From: DATAEK01 sp036258055
GTDB lineage: Bacteria > Acidobacteriota > Vicinamibacteria > Vicinamibacterales > 2-12-FULL-66-21
DNA length: 19,829 nucleotides
Assembly (NCBI GenBank): GCA_036258055.1
Contig: DATAEK010000101.1
Span: 1 to 19,829 of the forward strand
Reading direction: 5' to 3'
Shown here piece by piece: positions 7,282 through 13,805 of the stretch. The notes below the pieces were generated by a model that saw only the letters and a program-made list of their open reading frames with translations, was not told where the DNA came from and did not search any database. How positions within the stretch are numbered: the first letter of the stretch is position 1; each line of letters opens with the position of its first letter. Position numbers and translations under genes: made by a program.

Positions 7282-8286
7282 TCACTTCTCGACCTCGCGG
7301 CAGATCTCGTCGGTGAATTCGGTGGTCGAGGCGCGGCCGCCGAGATCGTGTGTGCGCACGCGCCCCTCGGTCAGCACCCGCGAGAGCGCGCCGCGGATCC
7401 GTTCCGCACGCTGCCGCTCGCCGAGGTGCTCGAGCATCATCAACGCCGAGAGCAGCAGCGCGGTGGGGTTCGCGAGGTTCTTGTCGGCAATGTCCGGCGC
7501 GCTGCCGTGGACTGCCTCGAACACCGCGCAGTCCTCGCCGAGGTTCGCCCCCGGGACGACGCCGAGCCCGCCGACGAGCCCGGCGCACAGATCCGACACG
7601 ATGTCGCCGTAGAGATTCGGCAGCAGCAGCACGTCCAGCTTTTCCGGGTGCATGACGAGATGCATGCACGCCGCGTCGACGATGCGCTCGTCGTAGGTGA
7701 TGTCCGTGTACTCGCGAGAGACCGTGCGGGTGCTCTCGAGGAACAGACCGTCACCGAGCTTCATGATGTTGGCTTTGTGGATCGCGGTCACGCGCTTGCG
7801 TCCCAGGGCGCGCGCGTGGGTGAAGGCGAAATGCGCGATCCGCGTCGACGCCACCGCGGTGATGATCTTCAGGCTCTCCACGACGCCCGGCACCACTTCG
7901 TGCTCGAGCCCCGAGTACAGGTCCTCGGTGTTCTCACGAACGATGATCAGATCGACGTTCGAGAACCGGCTCTGCACGCCGTCGAGGTTCTTGACCGGCC
8001 GCAGGTTCGCGTAGAGGTTCAGCGCCTTGCGCAGTCCGACGTTCACACTGGTGAACCCTTCGGCGATCGGCGTCGTGACTGGACCCTTCAGTGCGACCTT
8101 GTTCCGCCGGATGGATTCGAGCAGGCTCGCCGGCAGCGACTGTCCGAAGCGCTTGAACGCGATCACGCCCGCGTCGTGACGGTCCCACTCGATGTCGGCT
8201 CCTGCCGCCTTGAGAATCTTGATGACCGCCTGCGTGACCTCGGGGCCGATGCCATCGCCTGGAATGAGCGTAATCGTGTGAGCCAT
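7282..8286 (-). CDS. NAD-dependent isocitrate dehydrogenase
   Basis: A 334-residue member of the isocitrate/isopropylmalate dehydrogenase family; it oxidatively decarboxylates isocitrate to 2-oxoglutarate in the TCA cycle. Substrate residues S80, N82, R86 and R96 (TSVNVGLRKALNLYANLRP) have the isocitrate-type spacing, and VRENTEDLY (116-124), K171, Y226-D228 and D232 complete the metal site. Cofactor preference is read from HGSAPDIA (260-267): D265-I266 stand where NADP enzymes carry Lys-Tyr, so NAD is expected. Length fits the short NAD-type subfamily related to mitochondrial IDH. It is 33 nt downstream of the GAF gene and probably in its operon; the acyltransferase 31 nt downstream has its own promoter as well. 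Confidence 0.9.
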   Translation of the reverse strand: MAHTITLIPGDGIGPEVTQAVIKILKAAGADIEWDRHDAGVIAFKRFGQSLPASLLESIRRNKVALKGPVTTPIAEGFTSVNVGLRKALNLYANLRPVKNLDGVQSRFSNVDLIIVRENTEDLYSGLEHEVVPGVVESLKIITAVASTRIAHFAFTHARALGRKRVTAIHKANIMKLGDGLFLESTRTVSREYTDITYDERIVDAACMHLVMHPEKLDVLLLPNLYGDIVSDLCAGLVGGLGVVPGANLGEDCAVFEAVHGSAPDIADKNLANPTALLLSALMMLEHLGERQRAERIRGALSRVLTEGRVRTHDLGGRASTTEFTDEICREVEK

Positions 8287-8319
8287 CGGAAGAATGGACG
8301 CTGAAGAAAGTGAGGCGCG

Positions 8320-8787
8320 TCAGCCGCGAAGCTTGGCCGCGAGGTAGTGCGCGACCTGCTCCAGGAGTTCCTGATCGGCCGGGCCGAACCTCGCCAGTTT
8401 GTCGCTGTCGATGTCGATCTCGCCGAGCACCTGTCCGTCCATCATGATCGGGACGACGATCTCCGATTTCGTCTCGAGGCTGCAGGCCAGATATCTCGGA
8501 TCCTTGGTCACGTCGTCGACGATGATCGTCTGTTCCTCCGCGGCGGCGGCGCCGCAGATGCCGCGGCCGAGCGGGATGCGCGTGTGCGGGGAAGGCTTGC
8601 CGGCAAACGGTCCGAGCACGAGCTCGTTGCCGTCGAGCAGGTAAATGCCGACCCAGGTATAGTCCGGCAGCTCCTGCTTCAACAGATGCACCGTTGCCCG
8701 CATCACACCGGTACTGTCCTTCTCCGCGTCAATGGCCGCGCGCACCTTCTTCAACGTGTCGCCGAATCGATCCGTCATCGTCGTCAT
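8320..8787 (-). CDS. GAF-domain protein, free-methionine-R-sulfoxide reductase-like
   Basis: A 155-residue single GAF domain. The segments ELVLGPFAGKP, TRIPLGRGICG, YLACSLETKSEIVVP and GEIDIDS follow the free methionine-(R)-sulfoxide reductase (MsrC/YebR) family closely. C102 matches its catalytic Cys and C78 the second conserved Cys (24 residues apart, as in the family). The third family Cys, which stands 10 residues before C78 and acts as resolving Cys in studied enzymes, is H68 here. The enzyme may therefore use another recycling route, or may be a redox sensor rather than a reductase. ATG 8787 and ATG 8778 are both possible starts. It begins 10 nt after the DUF4149-like gene, in the same operon. 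Confidence 0.8.
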   Translation of the reverse strand: MTTMTDRFGDTLKKVRAAIDAEKDSTGVMRATVHLLKQELPDYTWVGIYLLDGNELVLGPFAGKPSPHTRIPLGRGICGAAAAEEQTIIVDDVTKDPRYLACSLETKSEIVVPIMMDGQVLGEIDIDSDKLARFGPADQELLEQVAHYLAAKLRG

Positions 8788-8797
8788 GTCTGAAGCC

Positions 8798-9286
8798 TCA
8801 GTCTCGCAATTCCCAGAAGAGAAGGAGCAGCCCGCCGAGCAGCGGTACGACCTGCAGTCCGGTCGAGGTCGCGTGCAGGCGGCCGAAAGCCATCCGCCGC
8901 GGATCGTTCTCGGCCAGGCTCGAGGGCGATCCCTGGATCGTCTGCTGCAGCGTCGCGATCTGCCGAGACACCACCAGCCCCGAGTACGCCGCCGCGCCGA
9001 TCATGACCACGGCGATGATCAGCCGTACTGCGAAACGGCGCGGCCGCGGTCCGAGGACCGCGCGCGCGGCGAGCGACGCCGCCACGACCGCCCCGCACGC
9101 ATAACTGACCAGATGAAATCGCCGCAGAATCTCGCCGAAGATCGCGCCAGCCAGGAGGCGGCCGTCGTTGACGTGCCGAACGCCGGTCACCTCGAAGATC
9201 GATGGCGCGGCAACGCCGCCGAGCGCAATCAGCCCGCCCATCCAGACAGCGATCGCCACGACGGCGGCGTACCGCAGCGCGAGCAT
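8798..9286 (-). CDS. DUF4149/TMEM205-like integral membrane protein
   Basis: A 162-residue protein with four hydrophobic segments (about 1-23, 58-78, 87-107, 142-160). The pattern of WMGGLIALGGVAAPSIF at the first helix, FGEILRRFH before the second, and RLHATSTGLQ before the last resembles DUF4149/TMEM205-type proteins. Function is unknown. ATG 9286 is chosen although the frame is open to 9412: the first helix starts here and -10 TATAAT on the minus strand (9298-9293) places the predicted transcript start on the A of this ATG, giving a leaderless mRNA. It is the first gene of the run DUF4149-GAF-IDH. Confidence 0.72.
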   Translation of the reverse strand: MLALRYAAVVAIAVWMGGLIALGGVAAPSIFEVTGVRHVNDGRLLAGAIFGEILRRFHLVSYACGAVVAASLAARAVLGPRPRRFAVRLIIAVVMIGAAAYSGLVVSRQIATLQQTIQGSPSSLAENDPRRMAFGRLHATSTGLQVVPLLGGLLLLFWELRD

Positions 9287-9289
9287 CCC

Positions 9290-9303
9290 ATCATTATAAT
9301 GAT
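9290..9303. promoter_or_regulatory. Perfectly palindromic, bidirectional -10 element
   Basis: ATCATTATAATGAT is a perfect 14-nt palindrome. It contains consensus TATAAT on both strands (+ 9295-9300; minus 9298-9293), overlapping by four bases, between divergent genes starting at 9286 (minus) and 9348 (+). No -35 is evident on either side. The two directions cannot fire at once, so the genes on either side may be expressed reciprocally. Confidence 0.6.
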
Positions 9304-9347
9304 TGAGGAGTTGCGCGCGCGCCACGCGCGCGCCCTGTCCAGTGGTT

Positions 9348-10817
9348 ATGCCCTCCGTGCAGTGGCTCCCATGGAGCGCGGCCGCGTTTGCGCGCGCCCG
9401 CGCTGAACGCAAGCCCGTCCTGCTGTCGATCGCCGCGCCCTGGTGCCAGTGGTGCCGGGAGATGGATCGTACGAGTTACGCCGATCCCGCTATCGTCAGC
9501 CTCATCGACCACGGCTTCATTGCGATCCGGGTGGACGCCGACCGCCGTCCCGACATCGGCGAACGCTACAGCCTCGGCGGCTGGCCCACGACCGCATTCC
9601 TGACCGCCGGCGGCGAGGTCGTCGGCGGCGGTACTTACATCGCGCGCGATCGCATGGCCGCGGTGCTGACGCAGGTGGCAGATGCGTTTGCGACCCGCGC
9701 GGATGAATTGCGTGCACCGCCAGCGCACACGCGCACACCGTCAGTCGAGTCGCACGTCCGCGAAGCTGGTGAAGACGCGCTGCTGACCTGCGTCTTTTCT
9801 GCGTTCGACGCGACCCACGGAGGCTTCGGCGGACCACCCAAGTTCCCGCTGACCGCGCCGATTCATCTGGCGCTGAACTTGTATCGAGAGGGTGGCGATC
9901 CACGGATGGCGGAGGTCGCGTCCGCGACGCTCGACGCGATGGGCTGGGGCCCGTTACACGACCACGTGGATGGCGGGTTCTTCCGCTATGCGAAAGAGGC
10001 CGACTGGCAGTCGCCGCAATGCGAGAAGCTGCTCGACGTCAACGCCGCGCTGCTGGTCGCCTACCTCGACGCCTGGCAGACTCTCGAAGCCACGAGGTAC
10101 CGCGATCGGGCTGAAGACGTCCTGCGTTATCTGCAGACCTGGCTCGCGGATCAGGTCAACGGGGGATGGGCCGGATCGCAGGAGGCGGATGCCGAGTACT
10201 ACGAGCTCCAGACCTCGGATGAACGTCGGGCGGTCCAGCCACCGGCGACCGATGCCATCATCTACGCGGCGTCGAATGCGGCGGCCGTCTCCGCTGCATT
10301 GCGCGCGGCGGCGGCCCTCGCCGACGACGGTCTCGCGCAGTTCGCGGTGCGATCGCTCGAGCGTGTGCTGCTGGCGTCCTACCGGCCGGCCGGCGGCGTC
10401 GCGCATTACTTCGACGGAGAAGCCCGTGTGCGGGGCCTGCTCGACGATCAGATCGCGACCGCGCTCGCCTGTCTGGATGCCTACGACGCGTCAGGGAACA
10501 TCACCTACGAGATGATGGCGGAAGAACTGGCGCGATACGCCGTACGCACGATGTGGGACGAGGATGGCGGCGGCTTCTTCGATCGCGCACAGTCTGATGA
10601 AGACGAGAGCATCGGCCTGATGGGGCAGCGCCTGAAACCGTTCGACGGCAATTGCCAGGCAGCCATCGCGCTCGGCCGACTCGCCGCGACGTCCGGCGAG
10701 AACGACTTCATGACCATGGCGCAAACGACCCTGACAGCGGTGGCGTCAGACGCGGAACGCCACGGCCCGCAAGCTGCACAGTATCTGCTCGCGCTGCGTG
10801 CGGTCCGCGTCCGGTGA
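9348..10817 (+). CDS. DUF255 thioredoxin-fold protein (YyaL/SSP411-like), short form
   Basis: A 489-residue protein. The N-terminal domain is thioredoxin-like: QWLPWSAAAFARARAERKPV, then APWCQWCREMD with C33-x2-C36, then GGWPTTAFLT with the cis-Pro. After about residue 140 comes the alpha-helical toroid typical of the family (GGFGGPPKFPL, DHVDGGFFRYA, CEKLLDVNAALL, GLLDDQIATALACLDAY). Family members such as YyaL or human SPATA20 are usually near 650-700 residues, so this is a compact version. Biochemical role is unknown for the family. ATG 9348 is used; the open frame reaches 9303 but similarity begins here. The stop is 19 nt before the transketolase ATG. Confidence 0.82.
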   Translation: MPSVQWLPWSAAAFARARAERKPVLLSIAAPWCQWCREMDRTSYADPAIVSLIDHGFIAIRVDADRRPDIGERYSLGGWPTTAFLTAGGEVVGGGTYIARDRMAAVLTQVADAFATRADELRAPPAHTRTPSVESHVREAGEDALLTCVFSAFDATHGGFGGPPKFPLTAPIHLALNLYREGGDPRMAEVASATLDAMGWGPLHDHVDGGFFRYAKEADWQSPQCEKLLDVNAALLVAYLDAWQTLEATRYRDRAEDVLRYLQTWLADQVNGGWAGSQEADAEYYELQTSDERRAVQPPATDAIIYAASNAAAVSAALRAAAALADDGLAQFAVRSLERVLLASYRPAGGVAHYFDGEARVRGLLDDQIATALACLDAYDASGNITYEMMAEELARYAVRTMWDEDGGGFFDRAQSDEDESIGLMGQRLKPFDGNCQAAIALGRLAATSGENDFMTMAQTTLTAVASDAERHGPQAAQYLLALRAVRVR

Positions 10818-10823
10818 TACACT
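10815..10823 (+). promoter_or_regulatory. -10-like element before transketolase
   Basis: TGATACACT, close in form to TGATACAGT before the M20 peptidase. It overlaps the end of the DUF255 gene (stop 10815-10817) and ends 13 nt before the transketolase ATG at 10837. No -35 could be assigned. Confidence 0.3.
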
Positions 10824-10836
10824 CACGAGTCTTGCC

Positions 10837-12714
10837 ATGACCGACATTTCCATTCCCGCACTCCGCAACATCGCCGCACAACTGCGAATCGATTCGGTGC
10901 GTTCCACGACCGAGGCCGGTAGCGGGCATCCGACGACGTGCCTCTCGGCGGCGGACATCATGGCCGCGCTGTTCTTCGGCGAGATGCGGTTCGATCCCAC
11001 GGATCCACAGTACCCGCACAACGATCGCTTCGTGCTGTCGAAGGGACACGCGGCGCCGATTCTCTACGCGGCATGGGCTGAAGCCGGGCTCTTCGGCCGC
11101 CAGGAGCTGCTGAAGCTCCGGCGGATCGAGTCGGATCTCGAAGGCCACCCGACGCCGAGGCTGAACTTCGTGGACGTGGCGACCGGTTCGCTCGGTCAGG
11201 GCATCTGCGCCGCGGTCGGGATCGCGCTCAACGCGCGCCGGATCAAGTCCGAGTACCGCACCTACGCGCTCCTGGGCGACGGCGAGATGGCCGAAGGCTC
11301 CGTGTGGGAAGCGGCGGACGCGGCGGTGTTCCAGAAGCTCGACAACCTCTGCGCGATCGTCGACGTCAATGCCCTCGGTCAGAGCGGGCCGACGCAGTTC
11401 ACGCACGAAATGGATCGCATCGCCGCGCACTGGAGTGCGTTCGGGTGGCACACGCTCGTCGTCGACGGCCACGACATCGCAGCCTTGCTGAAGGCGTTCG
11501 CCGAGGCCCGCGCCACGAAGGGTCAGCCGACGATGATCCTGGCGCGCACGATCAAAGGCAAAGGGATCTCCTCGATCGAGGGCAAGGAAGGCTGGCATGG
11601 CAAGCCGTTGAAGAAGGGTGAGGAGGCGGACAAAGCGATCGCGGAGCTCGAGAAACAGCTCGTGCCGAACGCACCGCGTCCCGCGATTCCACCGCCGGTC
11701 AAAGGACCCGTCGAAACCGTCACCGCCGATTACTCGGCGATGCCGGCTCCGGCCTACAAGATCGGCGACAAGGTCGCGACCCGGGAAGCCTACGGCGCCG
11801 CGCTCGCCGCGCTCGGCTCCATCGATCCGCGCGTCGTCGGCCTCGACGCCGACGTGAAGAACTCGACGTTCAGCGAGAAGTTCATGAAGGATCATGGCGA
11901 TCGCTTCTTCGAGATGTTCATCGCCGAGCAGGCGATGGTGGGCGCCGCCATGGGGCTGGCGGCCCGCGGCGCGATCCCGTTCCCCTCGACGTTTGCGTGT
12001 TTTCTGACGCGAGCCGCGGACTTCATCCGCATGGCCGGTATTTCGAACGTGAACGTGAAGCTGGCTGGCTCGCACGCGGGCATCTCGATTGGCGAGGACG
12101 GTCCGTCGCAGATGGCGCTCGAGGATCTGGCGATGATGCGCGCGGTCCCCGACTGCACCGTCGTCTACCCGTCGGACGGCGTAAGCGCCGAACGGCTCGT
12201 CGTTGAGATGGCGCGCACGCGCGGCCTCGCCTACATGCGAACGTCACGGCCCAAGACCGCCGTCCTCTACGGGCCCGCCGAGAAGTTCCCGATCGGCGGA
12301 TCGAAGACGCTGCGCCAGACCGCAGACGACATCGCGACCGTCGTTGCCGCGGGAGTCACCGTGTACGAGGCGCTGACCGCGCACGATCAGCTTGCCGCCG
12401 AAGGAATCCACATCCGTGTCATCGACGCGTACTCGGTCCAGCCGATCGACGCCGCCGCGCTCATCGATGCCGGCCGTGCTACCAAGGGCGTGATCATCAC
12501 CGTCGAGGATCACTACGCTGCCGGCGGGCTCGGCGACGCCGTAAGCGAAGCGGTGGCAACCGCAGGCTTCGCCGTCAAGCGCCTTGCCGTGCGCGAGATC
12601 CCGCGCAGCGGGCAGTCCGAGGAGCTTCTCGATCGCTACGGCATCTCCGCCCGGCACATCGTCGACGCCGTGAAAGCGGCGAAGGCGACACTGCTCGTCG
12701 GCCGCGCGGGATAG
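10837..12714 (+). CDS. tkt: Transketolase, animal-type single chain
   Basis: A 625-residue thiamine-diphosphate enzyme of the pentose phosphate pathway, moving two-carbon ketol units between sugar phosphates. Landmarks: H31 in GSGHPTT, HNDRFVLSKGHAAP (61-74; H71), DVATGSLGQG (113-122), GDGE (147-150, with a downstream Asn for the ThDP metal), and the catalytic Glu in MFIAEQAMVG of the pyrimidine-binding domain, followed by the C-terminal domain. Length and motifs (for example RINS-type helix near the N-terminus and HPTP-x-LNFVDVATGSLGQG) follow the vertebrate TKT subfamily of about 620 residues, not the 660-residue E. coli TktA type. ATG 10837 starts the conserved region. No other pentose-phosphate genes adjoin it. 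Confidence 0.92.
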   Translation: MTDISIPALRNIAAQLRIDSVRSTTEAGSGHPTTCLSAADIMAALFFGEMRFDPTDPQYPHNDRFVLSKGHAAPILYAAWAEAGLFGRQELLKLRRIESDLEGHPTPRLNFVDVATGSLGQGICAAVGIALNARRIKSEYRTYALLGDGEMAEGSVWEAADAAVFQKLDNLCAIVDVNALGQSGPTQFTHEMDRIAAHWSAFGWHTLVVDGHDIAALLKAFAEARATKGQPTMILARTIKGKGISSIEGKEGWHGKPLKKGEEADKAIAELEKQLVPNAPRPAIPPPVKGPVETVTADYSAMPAPAYKIGDKVATREAYGAALAALGSIDPRVVGLDADVKNSTFSEKFMKDHGDRFFEMFIAEQAMVGAAMGLAARGAIPFPSTFACFLTRAADFIRMAGISNVNVKLAGSHAGISIGEDGPSQMALEDLAMMRAVPDCTVVYPSDGVSAERLVVEMARTRGLAYMRTSRPKTAVLYGPAEKFPIGGSKTLRQTADDIATVVAAGVTVYEALTAHDQLAAEGIHIRVIDAYSVQPIDAAALIDAGRATKGVIITVEDHYAAGGLGDAVSEAVATAGFAVKRLAVREIPRSGQSEELLDRYGISARHIVDAVKAAKATLLVGRAG

Positions 12715-12803
12715 GAGTCCCCGCCATCGCAGTGACTGGCTAGCTCGCGCGCGGGCGTACCGATCAGTTTCCGCCGTCGGCCGCTCTAACCTCACCGCCC
12801 GCC

Positions 12804-12833
12804 TTGACTTCCACCGCACAGCTCGTGCATTCT
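12804..12833 (+). promoter_or_regulatory. Candidate promoter of the tRNA array
   Basis: -35 TTGACT (12804-12809) and -10-like CATTCT (12828-12833) with an 18-nt spacer. The -35 is good; the -10 is weak, and TTCTAA two bases on is an alternative. No other convincing + strand promoter lies between transketolase and the first tRNA. Confidence 0.4.
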
Positions 12834-12902
12834 AAGAAAGTCATGAAGCCGGGGACCCAAACAGCGATCGTCACGTTTCAGACGTGGCAGCGCCCAGCCA
12901 AT

Positions 12903-12923
12903 ATGATCGGTAGACCCGATCAT
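12903..12923 (+). repeat. Perfect 8-bp inverted repeat in the array leader
   Basis: ATGATCGG (12903-12910), loop TAGAC, CCGATCAT (12916-12923). Stable enough to fold in RNA; its position inside the presumed leader suggests a processing or regulatory stem. It is not followed by U residues. Confidence 0.5.
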
Positions 12924-13031
12924 TGCGAACGCTGAGCGGGCTAAGGGTTCTCGCGCATCTTTGGAAAGTCTCCCAGAATTGGACGCCCAGCACGGGCACC
13001 CCAGCCAAGGACTGAATCCCCGACTATCTGG

Positions 13032-13103
13032 TGCGGTCAGGCCGACGAGTGAGGCAGCGGGCTCATAACCCGTTCCAGGTGGGGATTCCTACGGCCGCTA
13101 CCA
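13032..13103 (+). tRNA. tRNA-like, anticodon CAT (Met/Ile2), aberrant T-loop
   Basis: Anticodon loop CTCATAA on a 5-bp stem gives CAT at 13064-13066. The acceptor (13032-13038 with 13093-13099) has six pairs and one T-T mismatch at the end; D-stem GCC/GGC; CCA is encoded (13101-13103). The T-stem GTGGG/CCTAC is intact but its loop is only four bases (GATT) instead of the seven-base TTCGANN, so three core residues for D-loop contact are missing. First unit of the array; elongator, initiator or Ile2 identity cannot be decided. Confidence 0.55.
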
Positions 13104-13110
13104 ATTTCGC

Positions 13111-13187
13111 GGAGTTGTAGAGGAGAGGCCGTCCTCGCGCCCCTGTCACGGGCGACATCGCGGGTTCGAAACCCGTCAGCTCCGCCA
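13111..13187 (+). tRNA. tRNA-Asp (GTC)
   Basis: Seven-pair acceptor (13111-13117 with 13177-13183), D-stem GAGG/CCTC with GG in the loop, anticodon stem CGCCC/GGGCG with loop CTGTCAC (anticodon 13145-13147), T-arm GCGGG-TTCGAAA-CCCGT, discriminator G as expected for Asp, encoded CCA. One of the soundest cloverleaves in the array. Confidence 0.9.
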
Positions 13188-13243
13188 ACACGTACGTTCG
13201 CCACGGAGTGCGAGCTGCGAGTGCAATTCCCGTCGTGCCCTCG

Positions 13244-13316
13244 GCCCTGCAGGCTGGCGCAGCGGGTGTTCCGTTGTAGTGAGCGGAAGTCGGCTCGACG
13301 CCGACGCAGGGCTCCA
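13244..13316 (+). tRNA. tRNA-like, probable Thr (TGT), short D-arm
   Basis: Perfect seven-pair acceptor GCCCTGC/GCAGGGC, T-stem GTCGG/CCGAC with an unusual loop CTCGACG, encoded CCA. The anticodon arm reads best as stem 13268-13272/13280-13284 with a C-T mismatch at pair 31-39 and loop GTTGTAG, giving TGT with U33 and A37. A longer alternative hairpin (TTCCG/CGGAA, 13269-13288) with a 10-nt loop competes; it would display GTA (Tyr) and leave no variable region. The D-arm is 2-3 nt short (loop GGCGC). Confidence 0.5.
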
Positions 13317-13320
13317 TTGT

Positions 13321-13395
13321 GTGGGCGGTCGTTCAATTGGCAGGACGCCCGACTGTGAATCGGGAGATCGGAGTTCGAATCTCCACGCCCACCCA
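13321..13395 (+). tRNA. tRNA-His (GTG)
   Basis: Anticodon stem CCCGA/TCGGG with loop CTGTGAA gives GTG (13355-13357). D-stem GTT/GAC with GG in the loop, T-arm with loop TTCGAAT. If G13321 is taken as the His-specific G-1 it pairs with C73 (13392) and CCA 13393-13395 is encoded, but then one base is missing at the acceptor/T-stem junction (A13385 cannot serve both). The alternative register has a perfect 7-bp acceptor but loses G-1. Identity as His is clear. Confidence 0.85.
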
Positions 13396-13398
13396 GAC

Positions 13399-13471
13399 GG
13401 CCGCGAGGCGGTGGCGCTGGTTCGGTCTCCAAAACCGAGGCCCGCTGGTTCGACTCCAGCCGCGGTTGCCA
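13399..13471 (+). tRNA. tRNA-Trp (CCA), short D-arm
   Basis: Seven-pair acceptor with two G-T pairs at the end, anticodon stem TCGGT/ACCGA with canonical loop CTCCAAA (anticodon 13429-13431), discriminator G as in bacterial tRNA-Trp, T-arm GCTGG-TTCGACT-CCAGC, encoded CCA. Only 16 nt separate acceptor and anticodon stem instead of about 19, so the D-loop is reduced to about four bases (GTGG). Its T-arm is identical over 21 nt to that of the Arg (CCG) unit. Confidence 0.75.
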
Positions 13472-13485
13472 CATTCGTTCGTTGA

Positions 13486-13560
13486 GCGTGTCCGGTAAAG
13501 CGGGTTGTGCCGTGGTCTTCCAACCCGCTGACGCCGATTCGACTCCGGTCGCACGCTCCA
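13486..13560 (+). tRNA. tRNA-Gly-like (TCC), mismatched stems
   Basis: Loop CTTCCAA gives anticodon TCC (13519-13521). Mismatches: C-C at acceptor pair 7-66, T-C at pair 31-39, A-C closing the T-stem. T-loop TTCGACT and encoded CCA are intact. An alternative 8-bp hairpin GCGGGTTG/CAACCCGC (13500-13507 with 13521-13528) would bury D- and anticodon arms, so the transcript may fold in two ways. Confidence 0.55.
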
Positions 13561-13570
13561 TTTTGAGCTC

Positions 13571-13642
13571 GCTCCCTCCTCGGGATGAGGACGCTGGGCT
13601 ACGAACCCGGCTAGGGCAGTTCGAGTCTGTCAGGGAGCACCA
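13571..13642 (+). tRNA. tRNA-Arg (ACG), short D-arm
   Basis: Perfect seven-pair acceptor GCTCCCT/AGGGAGC, anticodon stem CTGGG/CCCGG with loop CTACGAA (anticodon 13601-13603; A34 would be inosine), discriminator A, T-arm with loop TTCGAGT, encoded CCA. Only 16 nt lie between acceptor and anticodon stem; the D-loop is about five bases (GGGAT). The anticodon arm equals that of the Arg (CCG) unit except at base 34. Confidence 0.75.
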
Positions 13643-13648
13643 GTTTGA

Positions 13649-13722
13649 GCGGGCATGTCCGAAAGGTGAGGTGCCGGGGCGCCACCCCGGTTATGCGAGT
13701 TCGAGTCTCGCTGTCCGCTCCA
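13649..13722 (+). tRNA. tRNA-Gly (GCC) with C33
   Basis: Seven-pair acceptor, anticodon stem CCGGG/CCCGG with loop GCGCCAC, giving GCC (13681-13683). Base 33, almost always U, is C. T-stem GCGAG/CTCGC with loop TTCGAGT, discriminator T, CCA 13720-13722. The D-stem is weak (two pairs, with a GG-containing loop). Confidence 0.7.
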
Positions 13723-13724
13723 CC

Positions 13725-13798
13725 GTTCGCGCGGCTGGCGAGAGGCGAAGCGCACGCCTGCAGCGTGAGTGACGCCGGTTCGATTCCCTTCGCGTCCA
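13725..13798 (+). tRNA. tRNA-Cys-like (GCA), degenerate stems
   Basis: The T-arm and variable region (GTGACGCCGGTTCGATTCC) and D-arm (GGCGAGAGGCGA) follow bacterial tRNA-Cys. Loop CTGCAGC gives GCA (13760-13762) on a stem with one A-A mismatch; a competing fold has five pairs but a 5-nt loop. The T-stem keeps three of five pairs and the acceptor five of seven when read as 13725-13731 with 13791-13797. It looks damaged by substitution or a small 3' deletion. Confidence 0.5.
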
Positions 13799-13805
13799 CT
13801 ATGTT

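Larger units (their letters stand above)
12715..13030. other. Intergenic leader between transketolase and the tRNA array
   Basis: No gene is recognisable in this 316-nt stretch on either strand. It holds a promoter candidate (12804-12833) and two small perfect hairpins: CACGT/ACGTG with loop TTCAG (12872-12886) and an 8-bp stem at 12903-12923. Neither is followed by a T-run, so they do not look like intrinsic terminators. If the promoter is used, the array transcript would carry a structured leader of about 190 nt. Confidence 0.5.

Noticed and set aside
6117..8304. Long + strand frames opposite acyltransferase and isocitrate dehydrogenase
   Set aside because: Arg/His-rich shadow translations without domains, opposite well-supported genes.
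10708..12075. 455-residue minus-strand frame opposite transketolase
   Set aside because: Shadow frame; transketolase motifs on the + strand are complete.
12903..12923. Intrinsic terminator after transketolase
   Set aside because: The hairpin is perfect but not followed by a T-run, and it lies downstream of the probable array promoter.
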